DNA from: Caprimulgus europaeus
Lineage: Eukaryota; Chordata; Aves; Caprimulgiformes; Caprimulgidae
DNA: 64,000 nucleotides
Reading direction: 5' to 3'
Assembly (NCBI GenBank): GCA_907165065.1
Contig: OU015543.1
Span: 7,567,501-7,631,500, forward strand
Numbering within the stretch: the stretch's first letter is position 1; the number at the start of each line of letters is the position of its first letter. The notes under the pieces are model-generated. The model saw nothing but the letters and a program-made list of their open reading frames with translations. It was not told the origin of the DNA and ran no database searches. Below, in pieces: positions 53,276 through 64,000 of the stretch. The translations under genes and the position numbers were made by a program.

Positions 53276-53361
53276 ATGGACAGTGAAGAAATCCCAACTT
53301 TTTCGAGTCCAAAGGAAGAAACTGCGTATTGGAAAGAGCTTTCCTTGAAGTACAAACAAAG
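53276..53361 (+). CDS. NDEL1: NDEL1 coding exon 1 (residues 1-29 part)
   Basis: The exon probably starts at 53264 after ACCCTGAAG; ATG at 53276 begins MDSEEIPTF. Donor CAAAG|GTACTG; the exon ends after two bases of codon 29 (Ser). Confidence 0.95.
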
Positions 53362-56300
53362 GTACTGTTGTAGATTTGCAGACTGGATTTGCTTTTTAAT
53401 GACCAGAATGTTGTTTAATCTATTTCTCTGCAAGGCTACAGCAAGATGGGTATTAGATAATTTTGGATCTCTGTATTTCCAGCTTTAAATCAAGCTTTAA
53501 AATATCCAGCCTTGTGAGACTGCATGTTTCTTGCACAGTATTACCATGCCATGAACTCCAGGCTATGGTTCAAGCATGTTTAAGCAAGAGCAGAGCCCTT
53601 TTGCAATCATATGCATCTTTGTATAGTTAAAGTGCTGCCTTAAGTAGTATCTTGATGTCATAAGAAGGCACCTTGGGGCTTGCCTTGTATCATTACTGTT
53701 CCTTCAGGCTTCTTGCAGTTGAGTTACTGGTATGGAAAATGGCTGATTTGCTGTCTGCTGCAATTTATTGAAGTGTATTGTACCTTGTAGTCCAGCTTGT
53801 ACCAGTGGTTTGCATCTTTCAGGGGGCACAGGGCTTTTTGATTACCAAACACAACAAGAGAGTTGGTTATCTTCAGTAATGCTGTGCTGCCTGTGGGGGT
53901 GGGCTAGGGTTTGTTTGGCTTTTTTTTTTTTTTTTCCCCCACTCAAAAGTGGGGAACATTAGAGGCTCCTAGTTTTTGGGGGGTTTTTTGGAAAGCTTTC
54001 TTCACATTCATTGTTACTCCTGTGCAAGTGAGGTGAAGCGAATTAAAACTCTCTTAAGCCCAAAGAGCAAGTTGCATTTTTGTTGTTTGGTGGTTTGTTG
54101 GTTTGGGGTTTTTTTGGGGGGGGAGGGGGGGTAGTGGGGGGCAGTGGGAGGGGCTTGTCCATGTGCAGAACCCTAACCTCTTCTTGGGTGTTAGAAAAAT
54201 CTGTCTTATGAAACCAGTGGATATGTTGTTTCCTAAAACCTTGTTAGTTTTCTCTGCTGCTTGCTAAGAGCTAAGCTATTAACATATGGTAAAGATGCAA
54301 ATTTAATAAGCGAAGTGTGTGGAGTGGCTACTTCTAGTATTTAATAAATTGCAGTGGTATAGGTAGGTATGTGCTGGCTTCTTGCTGCAATGCTTAATAA
54401 CCCTAAGATTGAAACCTTCGTGCTTTTCAAGAGCCTTACATTTCCAGGTAGTGCAGAGTTCCAGAAATTTGTTCTCTCTCACAGTTTTTGACCGAAATCA
54501 GGTTAAATGTTTGTTTAATTCATTGACCCTATCAAGTCGCCTAACAGTGAAATCTAATGGAGTACAAAGTGGTTGTCAGACTCTTGTGAATCCTGTAAAC
54601 AGTTTTGGTACAAATTTGTATTCACACATGCATTTAATGTAGCCATTTGTTTGATGTAATAGAGTTAATTTCTTTTTATAGCTAAGATTAACAGAATTTC
54701 TCTGTTTCCCCATTTTTGTTTTTCCCCTTTGAAGTCTATGGGTACTTTAAAACTCTTGGGTTTTTTCAGCTTATTATTCTAAAAGAGCTGTGGATTTTGT
54801 TTTAGCTTGAGATATGCTGGATTTTCAACTGACGAAATCTTCCCCTTATAGCTTCCAGGAAGCTCGTGAAGAGCTGGCTGAATTTCAGGAGGGAAGCAGA
54901 GAATTAGAAGCCGAGTTGGAGGCACAGCTAGTACAAGCTGAACAGAGGAATAGAGATTTGCAAGCAGATAACCAAAGACTGAAGTATGAAGTGGAAACAT
55001 TAAAGGTAGGTCTTTTCTGTAATAGCATTGCTGCTTCTTACAGATACGTCCTGGATCTCATTTTAGATTGTCTGGTCGGTTCTTGGTCACTGAATATCCA
55101 AATGAAGTAAAGGAGTTGTCTGCTTAAGGTCTGCACTTGAGCATGGCATGTACTCCAGATAAGGCCAGCAACTTACCAGGGAAATTTCTGGAGGAATTTT
55201 TCTTGTTCAAATCATGAAACTCTTGTCATGGAGACTGTGCACATTTATTTGAATTCTCTACACTTTGCCAAATTGTAGCTTTATTAGTTACACAGACAAC
55301 ATTTGCATAGCAACAGCATGGACCACACAAGTATGTTTTGTCAGACTGCTGCATTGTCATCTTTGCATACTAGGTTTTTTTTGCCCAGAAGGTCTCCTTG
55401 GTATTATGAGATGTTAAAGAAAGCTAAAGATGGGTGGTTTGTGCACATCTTTTGGAGAGAATCTCTTAATCCTTTTTTAACAGCTGTATCTGTGGATATA
55501 TATCCAGTCCCAGCTATATCTGTAATGTCAGTATGTGTTTTATAAGGTCAGTAGTTTTTCCATAAGCCCCTTTGTGTACCCTCATAGCTGGTAAAAGCGT
55601 GTTTGGGAATGAATCCTTCCAGTCTTCCAAAGATGAACTTGTGGACCTAGAGGTTTTGTGACAGACTTCAGTGGCTCTCTTTTTTGGTAATGGAGATGCC
55701 AGACAAGTTCTGGTAACAATGCGGCTGTTGTCAAGGGAGAGGCACTGAAGGGGAGGCTGTGCAGTTAGATTTCTCTCTGACTTCCTAGATTTTTGAGGCT
55801 TCAGAGCAGCTGTCAGTGCAGGCTGTTGGGAACAGATGCAGGGATGCATCTCTGAGCAGCCAGCTGTGTCGTGGTGAGATGTCTGTGCACAATGCAGCAT
55901 TTGTGATATTATACCGTGTCCAGTTCTGATGTTCAGAGGGTATTCCTTCTAACTTGACAGTTTTCACTCTGTATTACCAACAGTCCTACATCAGCAGGCT
56001 GCAGTGAGTATGACTTGGAGAGTGCATGTGACTGATACTTATCTTGCTACTTCTTTCTTTCAGGAGAAACTGGAGCATCAGTATGCACAAAGTTACAAGC
56101 AAGTGTCGTTGTTAGAGGATGACCTCAGCCAAACACGGGCCATTAAAGATCAGCTGCATAAGTATGTGAGGGAGCTAGAGCAGGCCAACGATGACTTGGA
56201 ACGTGCAAAGAGGTGAAGGCTGCAAACCTCTTCTTAAAGTTTTCAATAGATCTCTTCTTTGCTACTTAGATGGATCATTTTATTATTCCTTGAAAGGGAA

Positions 56301-59300
56301 AATAACACACATTCAAAAAAACCCAAACAAACCCCAAGACAGTTGATTATTTGTACAGTGCAGTGTACCCTTGGAGCTCACTTCCATCAGCTGGTAGCGT
56401 TACTTTACAGCAAGAAAGGCAGAGGACCAAAGTGCTCCGTGTTCCTGTGAGACACAAGCAGTGCAAGTAGGCGCAGAGCAAGCCAGACCGGTGTGCTGCT
56501 GTTGATTATACCAGCCAGGTGACTTATATTTGTGATCCTTGTAGCTCAAAGCCACTTTGAAGTGAGAAGCTAATACTTTACATAGTCCCTTTTAAATAAA
56601 ACAGGCCAAATGAGTCTCCTCTTCCCTTGCATAACAGCTTAATGACTGTGGGGAACAAACATGTCCTGGATAAGTGTATAAAATGAACAGGCTGCTGTTA
56701 GAAACGCCCAGTTCTGCAGTAGGTCATGCTTCCGTTTTGCCGAATGGGAATTTTGACATTGATTCAGAGGGACCAGGAATGAGCCTCTGGCTATCTGGCA
56801 AAAAGATCTGAGAGCTGAGGCCCACAAGGCTCTTAACCTCGTGACTAACTTTTGACACACGTGAGTTGTCCCACTGAAATAATGGAACGTACTGGGTCTT
56901 AGGTAATACCCTAGTGCCCTGCTTTCTGCGCATACTGAGCTGTTGCCTGCCCAGGGCTCTGGAGAGTACAGCACCACCTGAGCTAATGTGCTGGTTAAAT
57001 ATATGGCCTTGCAGCATGGCTTAGGAAAAATGGAGCTAGGTGTGCTGGATTGGCTCTTTTCCAGTTCTTTGGTACATCTCTGAGAGCCAGATACTATTGA
57101 TCTGTGGAATCAAACCTTACAACTCGTAGAGAGTTATAAAGCAGGTATGTTTTATTTGCCGGCGGGCGACAGGGTGGATCGCTCCAAAAGGCCCTGCGTG
57201 CCCCACTCTTTTACAGAGGCATTATTTAAAGCACACAGACATACATATTCATTAAATTTAGGATGAATTAAGCTAACTAGTTCAAAAAAAATTTTAACAT
57301 AAGTTCACTCCCATTCACGCTTGCGCACTGCCTCCTGCTGATGCTTGTTAGCACCCTTGTAGACTTCTAGACAAAATAAAGCCAGCTTTTTACTTCAGAC
57401 TGCAGGTGTTGCACACCAGTTCCTTCTTATCTTGCTCCAGACTCCTTGCATACCAGGCACCGCAAGGCCTTTGCTGATAGTGAGGAATAGCTTGTTAGTT
57501 ATTGTAAGTTTCCCACTTAACACAGACAAAACCATCTAAACTTAAAGTTTCCCACCTAACACAGAGACAAAATGAAGCTAAGCTTATTTTCTAAAATCTA
57601 ATTCTTAATGCAGAAAATAAATGAATAAATCTAACTATATTTTATATATTTGCATATCACTGTCATGTTTCTTTAATCTTATTCCCTTGCTTGTTTAGAG
57701 TTTATTAGTCCTTTCTAAGAAGCATTTCTGTAGCTTTCAAATTACTAACTTGAATGTAGACTCCACAAACATTTTTCCTCTATTACCTTTTGAATATGCT
57801 TTTATGTTAGCTGAGCTGAAGGACCTAATATTTTGGATTTTGTTTCTAGGGCAACAATAGTTTCATTGGAAGACTTTGAACAAAGGCTGAACCAAGCTAT
57901 TGAGAGAAATGCATTTTTAGAAAGTGAATTGGATGACAAGGAATCGTTGCTAGTTTCTGTACAGAGATTAAAGGATGAAGCGAGAGGTATGGCTTGCATG
58001 ATTAGTTCTGTGTCTTGGTACATTGTTGGCTTGCTAACAAACGTGTAGCAACCAAAGTTCATCTTTATAGAAAGTCTCACATAGTGAGACTTGAACTGGA
58101 TGTGTACTGTAAGCATTGGGTATTATTTATTAACAGTATGTTGTCCATTTTTTGTGTGCAGTGTAGCTAAGAGAAACAATTTCCTCATGTAGGGCAAAAC
58201 TAATATCAGATTCATTTAGGATTTTTAACACAAGTGAGTACAGAAATACTGCATTCTGCAGATGTAGTACCCACTTGCCGTGGTTTTGTGCCTGTAAAGG
58301 AAGGAAAAGCACAGAAAATGACAGGAAAATGTGATAAATGGTTAAATAACTTTATTTAAAAATCCTGTCCCCTATGTTTCTTAGAAATCTCTTGTAAATT
58401 GCCTGGTTTATTTAAGATATTCCAGTAAAGACTGTGATTAGACTTGTGGGATCAGAGACATTCAGGATAATGTTCTGGGATATGATCAGGAGCTGGGAAT
58501 ACTCCAGTGGATTTCATACTGAGGACAGTGAGGAAGCATTTTTTTTTTTTATTGTTGGCAGAAAGTGATTTCTCTAATAGTGGGGACAGTCTGCTCACAA
58601 GCCTGTGCCTGCAATTAACGTAGTTTAGAGGTTAGTGGTTTTCAACTTTGTTTCTCAAGTGCAGCTTTCTAAAATAATCCCTCAGTAAGGCCTAGATCTG
58701 AGTGTAAGACCAGACACTTGACAACAGGCTGGGATCTTTTGTTGTCGTTCTCCTTTGTGAACCTCTTTGAAGCAGGGTTGTGCCCCACAAATTGAAAGCC
58801 CCTATTGGAATCACAGGGCTTTTATAATAAATATGAAAAGGGTGAATAAGTATTTTCTGAGGAAATACATGCATTGTAATTTGGGGTTAGGGCAATGATA
58901 GTGGAAAAACCAGCGAAACCTAGGTGTCTGTTTTCTAGAACACTGGAATAATTGGCAAAAAAGACATCTTGTTTCTTGGATGAGTCATTTGGAAATTTTT
59001 AGCATTCGTTAGGGTAGCAAAGCTACATATTATTCCCCTTGACAGCACACAGGAAGCACTAGCCACCGAAAGAATTGATATGGTATCAGACTCAAATATA
59101 ACATTTCTGACTGAACAGCCACAAATCTTCTAGGAGCTGAAATAGATTTTAATTTCAGCTGTGCTGTTTTACTTAAAATCAGTTACAAATATTTATGATA
59201 ACTTAAAAGCTCAACTAATTTTGCTCTTGCATGTTCTACCAGATTGAGACCAGGAATAAGAGGTCTGTAAAAATTCAGTTGCTCTACCCAAAGAGGAACA

Positions 59301-62300
59301 ACCCCCTTGTAATGTATTGTTTATTTGCATCTACTCTCTTCTAAGGATTTTATAGATTCATTGCTGAGCTGTGCTGGATACTCTTTATAGCAAATATGTG
59401 TGGAAATCGGAGAGGGCAAGGTAGGGTTAAGCAGCAGTCAGGAGAGGAGGTGAGAATAAAACACAGGTTTCCTAATCTCCAGTTTCTCCCTGTTGTTTGG
59501 ACTACCCAGCCTCTCCAGTCTGCTCTTTTACTTGTTGAAGCATCAAAAAACTGGATACAGCCCTTTGACTGTCTTTGGCTAGCATGGAGTATTAACTGGA
59601 AGAATAACATGGGGAATTGGAAACACAAGAATAGGTCATCCCTCTCTTTTTCCAACCTCTGTTTGAGCAGGAGCTGAATGTAGTTCAGCAGGCATTTGTG
59701 ACCAGCTATTGTTTTTGTAACACACTTTCCACGGGACTAACATTACAGATGGGGAAAAATACTGAGGCTAAGTGACCTGTGGTGCTTGCTGGGACCATGC
59801 AGCTCTCTGCTCTGGGGAGGGCTCTGCTTGCTGCCTCTCTACTCCAGCTGTAACTGAAAGTGGTGGCATTGGGCTGTAACTGCTCTGAGGTAGGGGTTCT
59901 TGCTGCTGGAGAAAGCCAGCACCAAGCAATTGATACAGCGTTGTTGCAAAGTGTGTACTCCTCTTCCTCCCAAATAGAGAGAATAGAGTGTTTATTAGAG
60001 AAATCAGTCACCAATATATGTGGGGTTTTTTTTTTCTTATTTCAACCCTCAGACTTACGGCAAGAGCTAGCAGTACGGGAGAGGCAACAAGAAGTCACCC
60101 GAAAGTCAGCGCCCAGTTCTCCAACTCTAGACTGTGAAAAGATGGATTCAGCTGTCCAGGCGTCTCTCTCCTTGCCAGCTACGCCTGTTGGAAAAGGATC
60201 AGAAAATAGTTTTCCTTCCCCAAAAGGTATAATTCACATTAACTGTATCTAGTTGTTTAGCAGTATGTTTAGCTTGTTAACAAACAATTTCAGACCAGGT
60301 GTTTGTTAGTGAACTTAAAGTAAATGTAGGTTCCTGCATTGCATGAGATGTGTCTAAATCCTGGGGCAGCATCAGGTGCATTTAAGGATTATAATGAGTA
60401 AATACCACAGAAAAGGATGACAGTGAAGCTTAGATACTGCTTTTAGGAGGTGCAGGAGGTTGCAGTCTGCAGTAGATACCTGCAGTAGAGCACTGAAGAC
60501 ATTTGGGGTTTCAGGGAAGTGCACTGACTGATATTTCTCTTAAATGTGTAGTAGCAGTGGTGAGTAAATGGTAGGCAGTAATTCTGACAGTCCAGACTGC
60601 CTCTGCTACCACACATACTTTTCAGGGGTCCTGCTTTCTCCGTGAGGCAGCAGGATGTTGGTCCAGTTCCATTCCCCATCTGGAAGCCTCTGGACAATCA
60701 CAGGGATTACTGCATTATTTTTCAAATTAGAAAGAGTGGATTCCAGAGGAAGCTCTGGCTGGATTAGATGAATCTGCAATAGCCTTGCAGATGGAGAGCG
60801 CATGAACTCTGGGTGTAAGTCTAATGAGAAAGAGGGCAGTGGTCAGGAATTAAGCTTTTTTTCCTATGGCACATGATCTGTGTGTTACTTTGGGGAAAAT
60901 GGTATGAATAGTCTGTAGTACGGTTTTAGATTTACCTTTTTATGTAGAAGTTCATTTATTTAAACTGGGAAAAAAACCCCAACAAAACAAAACTATGGAG
61001 GAGCAGAGTGTATAATAAAATGTATCTGTGTTTGCAGCTATACCAAATGGATTTGGTACCAGTCCCCTTACCCCTTCAGCTAGAATATCTGCACTCAACA
61101 TTGTGGGAGATCTGTTACGGAAAGTGGGGGTGAGTGTCCTGAACTGAAATATTCCCAGCTCTGTGCTGCTGTCACTGAGCTTCTGTCCTTGTGTGCAGTT
61201 ACAACGAGGCCTTGGCCCATGCTGAATACATGCTGAAGTTTCCAAATGATGCACATTCAGTGTTTATTATATGATAATGATGCCAATTTTGGCTGACTAA
61301 ATTCATATTTGGTGTAAAAAGTTTCTCAAGAACTTTGGTATATGGGGTCAGATAAAGTCAGCCACTTGTTCTCAGTTTAAATGGGGCCTGCTGCTTCTTC
61401 TGTAATGAGACCAAGATGCAGAGCTGGACCTTAGACTCTGGGTACCTGCTGCCCAGTTACTCTATGTCACGGGAGGGGAGCTGAGATCACACTTGCCAGT
61501 GTGTCCTCATGTGCCTGAGGAGATCTGCAATAGGTGCTGAAAATGGAAAAAAGTCTAAAAACTTGTGATAAGAAAGTGAGAAAATAAATCAGGAGAAAGC
61601 CAAATGTTCCCATCTGTAGTTGATGGGGAAGTGAAATGCGTGAGCCTCTAAAGGGATTACCACTATAGGAAGGGAAGAAATGGTTTCAGCATCTGTTATA
61701 CTGTTTTTCAGGATGCCAGGCTTTCCAGCTGAGCAAAGACATGACTTTTGAGTTATGAGAAGCTTGTTGACGTGCCTTGAATGGCATGTGTTTTGAATGG
61801 AAGCATAGAGAGCCTTGGTGTCTGGCCTCCAGTGCTGTCTCTTGTGGTTAACACTGAGAACAGCAATAGCTGCAGTAGAAACAGTTGTTTTAGCAAAGTT
61901 TGAAATGAAAAATAACCTTGTTGCTTGCATTTGGAGCCAGTGAGCTCATAGTTGGTTTGAAAGGGCAGCAGGAGGATTCAGGGTTCCAGAGTGACATGTT
62001 TAAAATGGGATCATTGTGAGTAAGAGTCTGCAGGAGATTTAGGGAGCTTAATCACAATCCTGTGTGATTACTCGGCAAGGACAGGAAATGCCAAATAAGC
62101 ATGCTTTTCTCCCAGCCTGCTCTTAGACACACTCTGCCACTAAGACAAAATTCCAGCTCATGCATTTGTTTAGTAACAATTACAGGATGCTCAGGATTTG
62201 TTTGGGTTTGGCTACTCAAAGGATGCCTCATCCCAAGCCTTAGACTTCCTTTCTCTGCAGGAATGTTTCCCTCAGCTTTCTTGCTTGTGGCTGAGGCAGG

Positions 62301-63532
62301 CAGTCACTTGGCACAGATCACAGTGGCTATTTCCAGCTGGTAGGTGCTTTGAGACTAAGAGACAGGTCAAGATCTGTATCTTTGCTAAGTAAGCTTACAT
62401 GGGTTTCTAGAAGCAGACTGTATAGTGTTCAGTTACTTCTGATAGCATGTCAGTACCTTATTAATGGAATATTTTTCTATGTGGAAAAGGGCCATACCCC
62501 ATGTTTGGGGAGATGAGTTTTTGTCTCCAGCACACGCATCTGCAAGCATGTGAATGCCTCACCACACAGGGTGGGTATAACAAACAGATTTTCTGCTGGA
62601 CCAGGAGGATATTCATCAAGTTACGCCTCGGTTTGTGACAGACAGCAGAAAGGGCAGGTGATGTTCTGAAGTGAAGGAGAGAATTGGGATTTTAGTCTCC
62701 CTCCTGACAGGAGTCAGTGGATGAGGCACATCATCTTGTATATGTCACCTTGTATAGGGGAAAAAAGATCTCACCGGGGTTGCTTGGAAGTAGTAGAGCT
62801 GAGGTACAGACCACGGAGACTGGCTTAGCTGCTGCCTTTGATTCCTCCTGGTGCTGTGGCTGTAGCACCTCTAGTTCTGAAGCATATCAGTGGGGCTTGA
62901 GAAACTGGCAGTGTTTTGCAGGCCAGGATTAAGAAAGAAATGCTGAAAGGCATTGTTCTGGGGAAAAATCCAACTTTCCAAATAAACAGACTCTCCCAAA
63001 ACTTAAGAGTTCTGCTTTAGGCTCTCTCTTAGTCTTCTGATTAGCTTATGCCAGCCCCTTCAGCTGCTGAAGCAAGAGGTTTTGGTAACTTCTGTTAAGA
63101 ATTGGCTTCCTCTTTTTAGGCAATTAATAGTTGATATATTCTAAAATCTGAGCCCTAATGGAGCTAAGTTGTGTCTGGCAGTCTGCATCAGCATCTCGTG
63201 TGGGTTTCGTTTGTGGCTGGGTGACGGAGAAAATGACAGCTTTGTTCCCATTTAGTTCAGTTTTTGCCATAGGCATCTGATCATGGTGATCTTGAGGTCA
63301 TAACAAAGCCTGAACTCAAGCGGCAAAATACTTTCTGTTAATGATACTACTTTTTTGACATTTTTTCTTCCTTTTCACAGGCCTTAGAATCCAAATTAGC
63401 TGCTTGTAGAAATTTTGCAAAGGACCAGGCATCACGGAAATCCTACATTTCAGGGAACGTTAACAGTGGCATGATGAACAGCAATGGCACAAAGTACCCT
63501 CATCCAGGGCATACTTCTTTCTTTGACAAAGG
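53276..63532 (+). CDS. NDEL1: Nuclear distribution protein NDE-like 1 (spliced, 3' end outside window)
   Basis: Coding exons at 53276-53361, 54852-55005, 56064-56212, 57850-57986, 60053-60226, 61038-61129 and 63381-63532 join in frame with GT-AG junctions to give residues 1-314 of about 345. NDEL1 binds LIS1 and cytoplasmic dynein and acts in nuclear migration, centrosome and spindle function and neuronal migration. The first ~190 residues are a heptad-rich coiled coil ([20 protein letters not shown] region) that dimerises and carries the LIS1-binding stretch (about 100-155). The C-terminal half keeps known regulatory sites at mammalian numbering: SP at 198, TP at 219, SP at 231 (proline-directed kinases), S251 (Aurora A site in RISAL) and C273 (palmitoylation, in LAACRNF). 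MDSEEIPTF and the [16 protein letters not shown] stretch distinguish it as NDEL1 rather than NDE1. No frameshift or missing exon before the window end. Confidence 0.96.
53920..53940 (+). repeat. Poly-T / poly-C run in intron 2
   Basis: An uninterrupted T run of about 16 bases followed by a short C run; low complexity. Confidence 0.8.
54104..54153 (+). other. G-tract cluster with G-quadruplex potential
   Basis: Five G tracts (54116-54123, 54125-54131, 54136-54141, 54146-54148 and 54150-54153) with loops of 1-4 bases lie on the coding strand of NDEL1 intron 2, preceded by a G/T-rich run. This fits the classic four-tract quadruplex pattern in both DNA and nascent RNA. Confidence 0.7.
54852..55005 (+). 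CDS. NDEL1: NDEL1 coding exon 2 (residues 29-80)
   Basis: Acceptor CCCCTTATAG|CTTCC and donor TTAAAG|GTAGGT. Encodes the [19 protein letters not shown] coiled-coil segment and ends in phase 0 after VETLK. Confidence 0.96.
56064..56212 (+). CDS. NDEL1: NDEL1 coding exon 3 (residues 81-130)
   Basis: Acceptor TTTCTTTCAG|GAGAA and donor AAAGAG|GTGAAG. Encodes [15 protein letters not shown] through NDDLERAK, part of the LIS1-binding coiled coil. Confidence 0.96.
57103..57600 (-). mobile_element. Probable LTR fragment (ERVK-like), antisense in NDEL1 intron 4
   Basis: Read on the minus strand, a TTTAAATAA TATA-like box (near 57227) is followed by GTAAAAGAGTGGGGCACGC, a GC-rich stretch CGCCCGCCGGC, AATAAAACATAC (a polyadenylation signal near 57150), and a terminus AAGGTTTGATTCCACA. 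The order TATA, AATAAA, then a CA terminus about 120 bases later is that of an avian LTR. The far end is uncertain and I found no target duplication, so it may be truncated. Confidence 0.45.
57506..57580 (+). repeat. 39-bp imperfect tandem duplication
   Basis: AAGTTTCCCACYTAACACAG begins at 57506 and again at 57545, both followed by GACAAAA with a 2-base insertion in the second. It lies at the far end of the probable LTR and may be part of its U3. Confidence 0.7.
57850..57986 (+). CDS. NDEL1: NDEL1 coding exon 4 (residues 130-176)
   Basis: Acceptor TTGTTTCTAG|GGCAA and donor GCGAGAG|GTATGG. Encodes [20 protein letters not shown] and the end of the long coiled coil. Confidence 0.96.
60053..60226 (+). 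CDS. NDEL1: NDEL1 coding exon 5 (residues 176-234)
   Basis: Acceptor TTTCAACCCTCAG|ACTTA and donor CCAAAAG|GTATAA. Encodes the proline-directed phosphorylation region with [12 protein letters not shown] (S198), LPATPVGKG (T219) and FPSPK (S231). Confidence 0.96.
61038..61129 (+). CDS. NDEL1: NDEL1 coding exon 6 (residues 234-264)
   Basis: Acceptor TGTGTTTGCAG|CTATA and donor GTGGGG|GTGAGT. Encodes [19 protein letters not shown] and [11 protein letters not shown], including S242, T245 and the Aurora-A-type S251. Confidence 0.96.
63381..63532 (+). CDS. NDEL1: NDEL1 coding exon 7 (residues 265-314 and part of 315)
   Basis: Acceptor CCTTTTCACAG|GCCTT and donor GACAAAGG|GTAAGT. Encodes [15 protein letters not shown] with the palmitoylated-type C273, ending SFFDK. 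The last ~30 residues lie beyond the window. Confidence 0.95.
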
Positions 63533-64000
63533 GTAAGTTGGAATATACTTTTGTCCTAAAAGAGAGTGTGTTTCAGGATGCTCCTTGGAGCAGAAGTTTG
63601 TCTTGGCTTGTTTTTAGCCCACTACAGCTTTGATCCTATATGACAAATAATATGTCATGCCAAAGTCTCAAGGGGATGGAGAAGGTGACAATGCTGGTTT
63701 CTGTAAAGCAGAGAGTAAAGCAAGTGTGATTGCCTCTTAACTGGTAAGATGTTAGTGCCTCTGTCTCTCTGCTGCCTAATCTCTTGGTGGCTGTATCTCA
63801 GGTAATACAAAAACCCGCTAGTGAAGTGAATGTGCCCTTTTGAAAAGATTTCAAGTAGTAGTGGAATTGCCATAGCTACTGGTGTGCTCGTTGTGCACAT
63901 CAACTGCAAATCTGGAGATTCCCTTGGTAAGAACAGCTGAATGCAGGCAGCAAATGGTCACTTGGAAGGTGACAACTGCCTCCATGCTGGCTGTGCTGTG

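Overview
The window is vertebrate nuclear DNA, almost certainly from a neognath bird. The evidence is a set of 5'-truncated CR1 LINE fragments (many with the short ATTCTATGA-type tail), ERVL-type solo LTRs of avian character, and compact introns. The species cannot be named from the sequence. There are no bacterial-style operons, CRISPR arrays, tRNA or rRNA genes that I can recognise.

Four protein genes can be supported. PIRT (7729-8127, +) is a 132-residue two-helix regulator of TRP channels. TMEM238L (16623-16850, +) is a 75-residue two-helix membrane protein. RNF222 (31167-31832, -) is a RING-type putative E3 ligase with a C-terminal membrane anchor. NDEL1 (+) is the dynein/LIS1 adaptor: its promoter CpG island lies at about 42537-43900, a non-coding first exon probably lies near 43280-43429, and seven coding exons between 53276 and 63532 encode residues 1-314. 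Its last exon lies beyond the window. RNF222 and NDEL1 are head to head, about 11 kb apart. The genes are separate tissue-expressed units with no evident shared pathway.

Layout: 1-7.7 kb is intergenic with one CR1. PIRT is at 7.7-8.1 kb. 8.1-16.5 kb is intergenic with a CR1. TMEM238L is at 16.6 kb. 16.9-31.1 kb is a gene-poor interval with three CR1 pieces, a well-preserved solo LTR with a perfect 5-bp target duplication, and TAAT/ATTA-rich patches that look like candidate regulatory elements. RNF222 is at 31.2-31.8 kb. 31.9-41.9 kb is intergenic with two CR1 pieces. An antisense LTR (41882-42531) abuts the NDEL1 CpG island. 43.9-64 kb is NDEL1, visibly more AT-rich than the flanking intergenic DNA, with one longer CR1 carrying reverse-transcriptase remnants and one probable LTR fragment in its introns.

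I did not find a convincing new biological system. The points most worth checking are the PIRT-TMEM238L / RNF222-NDEL1 gene adjacency, the LTR at the NDEL1 promoter, and the CATTAG cluster with overlapping hairpins near 27.5-27.6 kb.
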